From positions 133,114,001-133,178,000 of the forward strand of contig JBITNC010000001.1 of assembly GCA_050084985.1 (NCBI GenBank): a stretch of 64,000 nt of DNA, written 5' to 3'. The notes under the pieces are model-generated. The model had not been told where the DNA came from. It saw only the letters and a program-made list of their open reading frames with translations, and made no database searches. Of this stretch, positions 57,639 to 64,000 are shown piece by piece; within the stretch, counting starts at the first letter, position 1; every line of letters begins with the position of its first letter. The stretch is from Nageia nagi. Taxonomy: Eukaryota; Pinophyta. Both the position numbers and the translations under genes were made by a program.

Positions 57639-59163
57639 GTGGTAATTAAAAGGATCAAGAATGTTCACATGTCATTGGAAAGAAAAGGAATCAAGCAAGA
57701 AACATGGTTTGAGAAGTCTATATATTTGGTACATAGATCTATATCCAAACTCACTGAATTCACTTTCCAAGGATCACAAAATGTTCTTCAATTACCTATT
57801 AACATACAAGGGGATCTAGCCTTAAGGCATTGTTCAGGTACATTTTATGGTTGGAAAATCTATGTTTAAAGGATAAAATATTGAAATTTACCTAGATAAG
57901 GATATGTATTTCCAAGGTTATTATCATTATTACAAGCAAGTGCAAAAATATAAATTTCTTATGCTTGTATTAACTAACTGTAGCACCCAAACTCATACTT
58001 GAATGCACTTTTAGTGATTGGGTCTTAGATGTTGCATCTCAAGACCTGTAAAGTTTACATATAATTATGACTTTGATGAATTAGCTTGTAGGAGATTTAT
58101 GTTATCAAAAGTTAGTATATGATTTTTCTTCTTTGTTTATGCCCAGACCTAAGAAATCAAAGAGTTAAAAGAAATATTAATAAATTATTTTCTCGAGTAA
58201 AATCAAGATTCATATCTTTTGTGTTTCATAACCATAATGTAAAATAGTGATAACTAAAAGGTTATAAGCTCCTAAAAAAGTACATTTATAGTTAAATTAC
58301 ATTGGGAAACATTTCATGGATAAATATAAAGGAGATTTTTATATGCAATTACTTTAGAAAATTCCTTCCATGCTTATAACACATTTCCTTGACTTACCTA
58401 AAGAAGTGCAATTAGAAATAGCCATGAAATTATTTGAAAATCATACATAAAATGCATGGGAAGTAAAAATAAATTATTTAAAGGTAGCAAATGTAATAAA
58501 GGCACAAAAAATATGGATGGAACAAGAATCTGGAATGAGTTAATTACAATGGTTCCATCTACATTGGCCTTATGATAAACCCAAAATTATGATAGACTAT
58601 GTTGAAGATATTCATATCAAATTTATGGTACATCCTCTTATTTTGATTTCATTCATTTTTAATCAAGTATTATCATACTTTACACCATAATTTTCAAAGG
58701 GAGAAATTTTATATGATTATAGTTCACTATTCAATAATTATTATTATGCAAACAATCCTTTGAATATTAAAATAAGATTTGAATGAATTAGTCAATGTCT
58801 AAGTTTTGGTGTTTATGTAGGGAGCCTTATTACATATTTTTCATCATGAACTCCTCCATTACCATCGATTCCACCACCTACCATTTCTCTATGTATTAAT
58901 ATCTACCTTCCTTTTTGATGCTTCCTAAGGTACATACTAAATTTTCAACTTCATCTATAGAACCTAAGAGAGCCATTAGGAAGTTTAAACCAAAATAAAA
59001 ATTGCTAATCCCACCACTCATTTTATATCCCATTCATTTCCAACCATCTATTATAGGACAAGGTCTTATTCACCTTCGATTGAGGTCTCCTTACTAGTAT
59101 TGTTTAGATCATGGATGTTGGGTTATTCGTAGAAAAACTATTTATCAGAATCATTCAAAAATT
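57639..59163 (+). pseudogene. Element C ORF3 exon 1 (unrecognised)
   Basis: Likely begins at ATG 57639 (MVIKRIKNVHMSLERKGIKQ). Blocks shared with A and B: NVLQLPINIQGDLALRH (about 57780-57830), YGWKIYV (57847-57867), FLDLPKEVQLEIAMKLFENH (about 58389-58445), NAWEVKINYLK (58451-58483), WFHLHWPYDKPKIMIDYVED (58551-58610), ILYDYSSLFNN (58707-58740), and at the end a GCWVIRRK-like stretch (59116-59139). The middle is more eroded than in B. Function unknown. Confidence 0.65.
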
Positions 59164-59374
59164 GTAAATCATTTTCCATTATAAAAAATCATAAAATAAC
59201 AAAAACATTGAAAAAATATAAAATAAAAATATTTATCTTATACATATGTGTATATTGTATATATATTGTTTTATCTTTGCATATTAATTATCTATATGCA
59301 AATAAAATCTTTATATATGTTGTATCTTTAGAAAACCTTATGTAATTTCTAAATTTTGCATATAATGCTTGTAG
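59164..59374 (+). other. Putative intron of ORF3 in element C
   Basis: 211-bp AT-rich gap with donor AAATT|GTAAATC and acceptor ATGCTTGTAG|GTGGTTG, at the same place as in B. Phase 0 on both sides. Confidence 0.45.
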
Positions 59375-60100
59375 GTGGTTGATTGTATCCCAAACACAAG
59401 CATAATAAGTCATCCTCATTGTGTTTAAGGACCTACCAATCAAGAGGTAGTTTATCAATTTCATATTCCACCTACTCCTTAGGAATTAACTTCCCTTTAC
59501 ATCACATATTCATTATGTATATTTCTAAGTGACCATGTAGAGAGTCAAGTCTTGTCATTAGATGTAGACACAAATTACTTTTATGATTTACTTGATGGTA
59601 TCTAGCATATGATTTTATCTATGATAATATTATTGAGTTTGTTAGATAGATTTGATCGAGCTTACAACATTCTAAAAGATTCCTTTGGTTAAGCCTCTAT
59701 CTTGATCATAGACCATGTTGGGTAACTTGCATGATTCATGATATACCTAATGAAGAGTTTCTCCAAACCCTTATTTGCCTACTTTCTAGACTAAATTTCA
59801 TATGGAGGATTATGATTAACACTCATCTCAATCCATTTATTTTCTAACTCATTAAATTTTGTGTACCATTATTCTTGCATCCTCAAGAGTATTTTTATGA
59901 ACTTACCATTACCTATATAATATCTATAAATGTTTTTTATTAAGAGTTCATATTTTTTATGTCTATCACTCATCATGTCATGCATTGGACTATTGACCAT
60001 ACCATCCATACTCATCTTCATGTTCATCCCATATCCCATAGTTATCTACTGTGAACCTTAACCCAATTTGGAATCCATTATGTATAGGTATAAGATGACT
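59375..60100 (+). pseudogene. Element C ORF3 exon 2 (unrecognised)
   Basis: VVDCIPNTSIISHPHCV at 59375-59425, SLCIFLSDHVESQVLSLDVD (about 59511-59570), ILSMIILLSLLDRFDRAYNI (about 59615-59674), DHTIHTHLHVHP (59995-60030). Aligns with B 30746-31460 without large gaps. Ends near 60088. Confidence 0.6.
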
Positions 60101-60129
60101 AAAAAAAATCAAAAAATTATTATAAAAAC

Positions 60130-60131
<2 letters not shown>

Positions 60132-60176
<45 letters not shown>
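60132..60176. repeat. (AT)n microsatellite in element C spacer
   Basis: 45-bp AT run between ORF3 and the antisense gene. Overlapping frames rich in Tyr-Ile repeats are artefacts. Confidence 0.95.
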
Positions 60177-60179
<3 letters not shown>

Positions 60180-60287
60180 CACAAAAATTATTTTTGAAGC
60201 ATATTGAATATTGGGTACATCTCCCTATGTGTTCACATCATACCATTAACATCATGTCATAAATTAATAACAAAAATACATTAATGG

Positions 60288-62720
60288 TCAATCCATAGGG
60301 GCATCCTTATATTCACCTCCCTAACCACTAGTCTCACTAACCTCCTAACCTCATTGAACTGATGGGCTACCAATACTCCTCTCTTGCCTATCAACCCTAA
60401 TATTTAAAGACCCTATATGAATATGATATGAGGAAGTAGTAGCACTCTTTCTAGGGGACATCACATCCCTACCTCTACTTGCTCCTACACTCTTACCCCT
60501 TATGCCTTGCTAGCTATAACCACTAGAAGAGCATTGATATCCAAAGGAACATAACCTAGAGGAGGTAATGAATACTCTAAACCTATACAAAAATAAGGAA
60601 TGCCTACCAACCATGTGTCCACCACCACATGGTAATAGTCCCTCTAGTTACATATGTACCTAAAAAAGGTATAAGAGTGCCTCTCCACACCAACCATGAC
60701 ATCATTAGCTCCTACCTACTACTACTACAAAGATTGCACCATAGCCTAATATCTATCTCTCTCTACCCTATACCTCAAATTGTTCTTATCTGAATGTTAG
60801 AGTCATTGAATTTGAGTATGCAAAGACTCATTATCTTGATAGAATTGGTCAAGTAATAATCATGATTACCTAAGTAAGAACTTGAGATCCTTGATCTTTC
60901 CTAGTAACAAGTCATGGATTTGAATCTCTAGATCTAGTCTATCCTCTCCAAGACCTCCCTCACTAATACCAACCTCTTTAGCTAGAATCTCCATCTCAAG
61001 AAGGTCCTCTACAAAAGCTACCTCAATATCCTTCTTCCCCTTTTCACCAAGACCCACACCAGGATCCTCTACATTCTATCTCACCTAATGATCTTGGTCA
61101 CCCTCATTGACCTCCTCCAGCTCAACCTATTACCAGGTAGCAAAAACCTCTATGACCTTGAAATCATCTATGTTAAAGTCCTCATTCATAGTCTCATCCA
61201 TCTTAGGATCAGGCTCTACATATACTAAGGACTCAAGACCCTCTAATGGAAGATTGTCCATATGTTGATATTTGATAGGCTCAAGAGGAATATCTTACAT
61301 GATTCTGAACTACCATTTGACATAATTAAATTGGAAATACTTTAAAAAAATTGATCCATAAACTATTAAGAACCCTCACCTATCTACTACCTGCTAGCTC
61401 AGCCTCTAGCTCATCCCATTCTAGATATAAATGATATGGATGAAACCTGACATGGTCAGGAATAAGTTAACTCAACATATCATGATATAACCTAATATTG
61501 TAATGAATTCCATTAGTAGAACATATGTAGAAATCCTCCCTCTATCATATGATCCTTCTAAGATACTCTACATGAGAGGAAAAACTAGGAATGGGAAGTC
61601 TGTGAGGGCATGCCATGGTGATATGCTCATATTCCCATGCCTATAGAGTAATAGTAACTATCAATGAGATCTTGTAACCTTGAGAGTAATATAATAGCTC
61701 CCTATAATATTGTGCCAACAAAGTAGGAACCCAAGCAAATACTATGTCATGCTACATTATATCCACCACTATGAGGAGTAGTGACCAAGAAAACCTACCA
61801 CTTTTGATATCAAGTAAGGCATAACACTAGATACACCTCATAAAAATTAGAACTTGATTCTTCCTTATTTATCATCATGTCAATACTAAAGGTACTTGAT
61901 CCCACCTAAGCTAATCTCAAACATGATCGTATTAACCCAATCTACTCCATACAAATAGGAAATGGCATCTCTAATGTTGTTTCAATTGATGATATGCTTG
62001 ATCCTCTAACCCTAAATGGCCATTTTGTATATATGATGGATGTCCTACATGATAATCGTTATCCCCCCTATTGAGATACGAAAAGTGGATGTGGTGGAAT
62101 CCCATCTCTTAAGTAAAGTTGCTATGAGAGGGTAGTCTTAGTGGATGTGACCCATGTAGGGCCCAACAACAAAACCCATACTCTAAAGGAACATGTGGTC
62201 TATAGCAATAAGAAAAGTATGACCCTCCTAGAGTATCATAGGGTAGCGACCCCTACGATCGAACATAGCTTGAACCTAAAATGAAAAATTAACTAAGTTA
62301 AAAAAAATTAACCCTAAGACCAAATGCCAGCGACCCAAAGGGAAGGTCATTGAGTTACTAGAAATTGCTAGCTAAATATTGGTGACTTTGAAACCTTCCA
62401 TCCTTGGCTGATGACCACATTTGAGGTGCCCAAAAGAGTTTAAAATACTAAAAAAATAGAATAAAATGAAAAATCTAAATAGTTGAAAAAGGTTTAAGCA
62501 TGAAAATAATTACTCCTATGAATTCACTTTTTTAATTTAGGCATTAAAAGTAACAAATTTGATAAAAAAAAAATATAAAATAGGATTTTAAAATCCTAAC
62601 TTCTCCTTGATTGGTTAACTTCAAAAAACTAGTCTCCTCGAAAATATACTAGCTCACGAAATATGTCAAGGACAAGAAATAGGTGGCCCATAATGAAAAG
62701 TGTGGCAGGTCAACCACAAC
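60288..62720 (-). pseudogene. Element C antisense gene, plant mobile domain-like (PMD)
   Basis: The clearest PMD copy. Exon 1 is about 62720-62601 (LWATYFLSLTYFVS, later KLTNQGE), exon 2 is 62275-60288. The joined frame reads NQGE then VQAMFDRRGRYPMIL. Then GPYMGHIH; PLIATLLKRWDSTTSTFRIS at about 62134-62075, matching the L-x-x-R-W-D-x-x-T-x-T-F of PMD proteins; IGGITIIM (about 62074-62051) where the family has G-E-x-T-I-T-L; and DIHHIYKMAI. The C-terminal half has an acidic helical stretch (61057-60866) and a Ser/Arg-rich tail that ends at TGA (60288-60290) after EYKDAPMD. About 40 + 660 codons. Confidence 0.75.
62276..62600 (-). other. Intron of the element C antisense gene
   Basis: 325 bp on the minus strand; donor GGAGAA|GTTAGG, acceptor TCATTTTAG|GTTCAAG. 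Same position and phase as in A and B. Confidence 0.78.
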
Positions 62721-64000
62721 TCTAAAAACCATAAAAGACAAATAGGAAAATGATAAGTCACTCTATATTTTTATTCTAATTATGACTCAAAATGCTAATG
62801 ATTTAAGTTGGACATCAATGATTTACATGGGAATCCAACGATTAGAACCAATCATCGGTAACCCATAACATTATATATATATATACACACACCCAAAATA
62901 CAACATTCAAAATTTAAAAAAAAAAGGAGAGAGAGGATTGATGAATAAAATACTTAAGCCCTCTTTTTGGTTCATAATCAAGATGAAAGTAATAAAATAT
63001 ATCAAAAATGAACAAAACCCCTACTTGTTAAAATAGCCTAAATCACATGTTTAAAATAAATTGAATTTTATGAATGGTTCAAAATTTGAAAAATCAAACA
63101 TGATTAATAGACATGATATGAACTTTTTCATAAGATCATCATGTACCCTAGCTAATAGGATGGAAGTTAACAAAATCAAACCAATCGTATATACAAAACT
63201 CATAATTTATTTCACACTAGCTTCGGCATACATTCGATGACACATAGACTCATCATGTACCTACCACAAATAACACATGGTATCAGGATAGATATAAGCA
63301 TCATTTTGGTATATACAATAATGGTTTACAAAATGTGATAAAGTATAAAATTGACTAGAACATGAGTTAATCATAGTTTAACCAATCAAATTTGACTTAT
63401 GCATAGAAACTAGGTCAACTTTAAATATCAATCAAGTGTCAATACAAGTCGAGGGACTTAAATCAAAACCCCACCATATGTGTGTGTGTGTGTGTGTATC
63501 TTACATTTAGTTTTGGTAAAAAAAGAAAAAAAATATAAAAAATTAAGCCCTCCTTTTAGTTTAGGTTCAGCTTAGGTCTATAACAAAAAATATTTAGACC
63601 CTTCTTTTTTCATAGGAATTTGGATGAAAAATGGACATCTTGGGTCCCTTTTGAGGTAACATTAAGAAGACTATAATTAAATGCCTCACACTCTAGGCTA
63701 AAAAAAAATTAAAAAAAAAAAAAGAGTTAACAAAAAATTTAAAAAAAATCTTAAAAATTTTAAAATATGTCAAAGACAAAATGAAACAAGTTGCTTCCTT
63801 GTTGATTTGACCAAGGTTATGTGTTTTAGAAAACTAAAACTTATGGGTAATTCTAAATTTGAAAAATGACCCTTCTCTTGATAGACAAAAGATGGATGGG
63901 GTTGGATATGAATAAAAACATTAAATGAACTTTTGTATAAGATAATCATGTAACCTAACTTTTGGGATGAATAGCAAAATGATTAAAATAATTGTATTCA
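62721..64000. other. Element C 3' non-coding region, runs off the window
   Basis: Matches B 35591 to about 36320, including GGGTCCCTTTTGAGGTAAC near 63643 and AAATGACCCTTC near 63866. By comparison with B, the PPT and 3' LTR should begin about 360 bp past the window end. It contains short (TA)n/(AC)n (62874-62891) and (TG)n (63480-63497) runs. No coding frame seen. Confidence 0.6.

Larger units (their letters stand above)
17641..64000 (+). mobile_element. Element C: host Tat-type gypsy element carrying B, N1 and N2
   Basis: The outermost element, present in pieces: gag 17641-18394, then 37511-42666 (gag to second RNase H), then 56394-64000 (integrase, ORF3, antisense gene, 3' region). Gag continues across the B insertion at one point with a perfect target duplication, and pol continues across N1. 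Its 5' LTR, leader and gag start lie outside, upstream of A. The 3' LTR is not reached: the last bases match B about 360 bp before its PPT. Protein similarity places C closer to B than to A. Confidence 0.8.

Noticed and set aside
59990-60262. Frames with Tyr-Ile repeats on both strands
   Set aside because: They translate the (AT)n run at 60132-60176.

Overview
This window looks like repeat-packed intergenic DNA from a land plant with a large genome, most likely a seed plant. It is very AT-rich, and every recognisable coding stretch belongs to a decayed LTR retrotransposon (Ty3/gypsy or Ty1/copia). I see no cellular gene, tRNA, rRNA or CRISPR array. The species cannot be named from this sequence. 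Most premature stops (TAA, TAG, TGA) sit where Gln, Arg or Trp codons are expected, as C-to-T decay of methylated DNA would produce.

Layout. 1-2266 is a Ty1/copia RT-RNase H remnant abutting a Ty3/gypsy RT-RNase H-integrase remnant. 2267-17640 is element A, a large Tat-type gypsy element that lacks its 5' end here and ends in an LTR at 16750-17640. A appears to lie inside the gag of a second element, C. C gag runs 17641-18394 and is then split by a complete element, B (18395-37510). B is 19,116 bp, has two 834-bp LTRs and a perfect 5-bp target duplication (ATAAA). C resumes at 37511 and runs through gag, protease, RT and two RNase H domains. It is split again at about 42667-56393 by N1, an element with two LTRs of about 2.2 kb and only about 0.45 kb of interior. 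N1's left LTR is itself split by N2, an 8.9-kb minus-strand Ty1/copia element at 43970-52842. C then continues with integrase and its 3' region to the window end; its 3' LTR should lie just outside.

A, B and C share an unusual gene plan: LTR, PBS, long leader, gag, protease, a linker with a G-patch-like motif, RT, RNase H, a second archaeal-type RNase H, and integrase with a GPY module. Two further genes follow before the 3' LTR. The first is an unrecognised sense-strand gene (called ORF3 here) that seems to have two exons. The second is an antisense gene whose product resembles the plant mobile domain (PMD). Its exon 1 and exon 2 are separated in all three copies by a GT-AG intron of 325-330 bp that is on the minus strand and joins conserved reading frames. 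The two added genes converge on a spacer that carries a conserved duplicated block in A and B.

The extra-gene module, and above all the intron-containing antisense PMD gene carried by a giant retrotransposon, is the most interesting content of the window. Boundaries marked as approximate were placed by eye from frame and copy-to-copy comparison.
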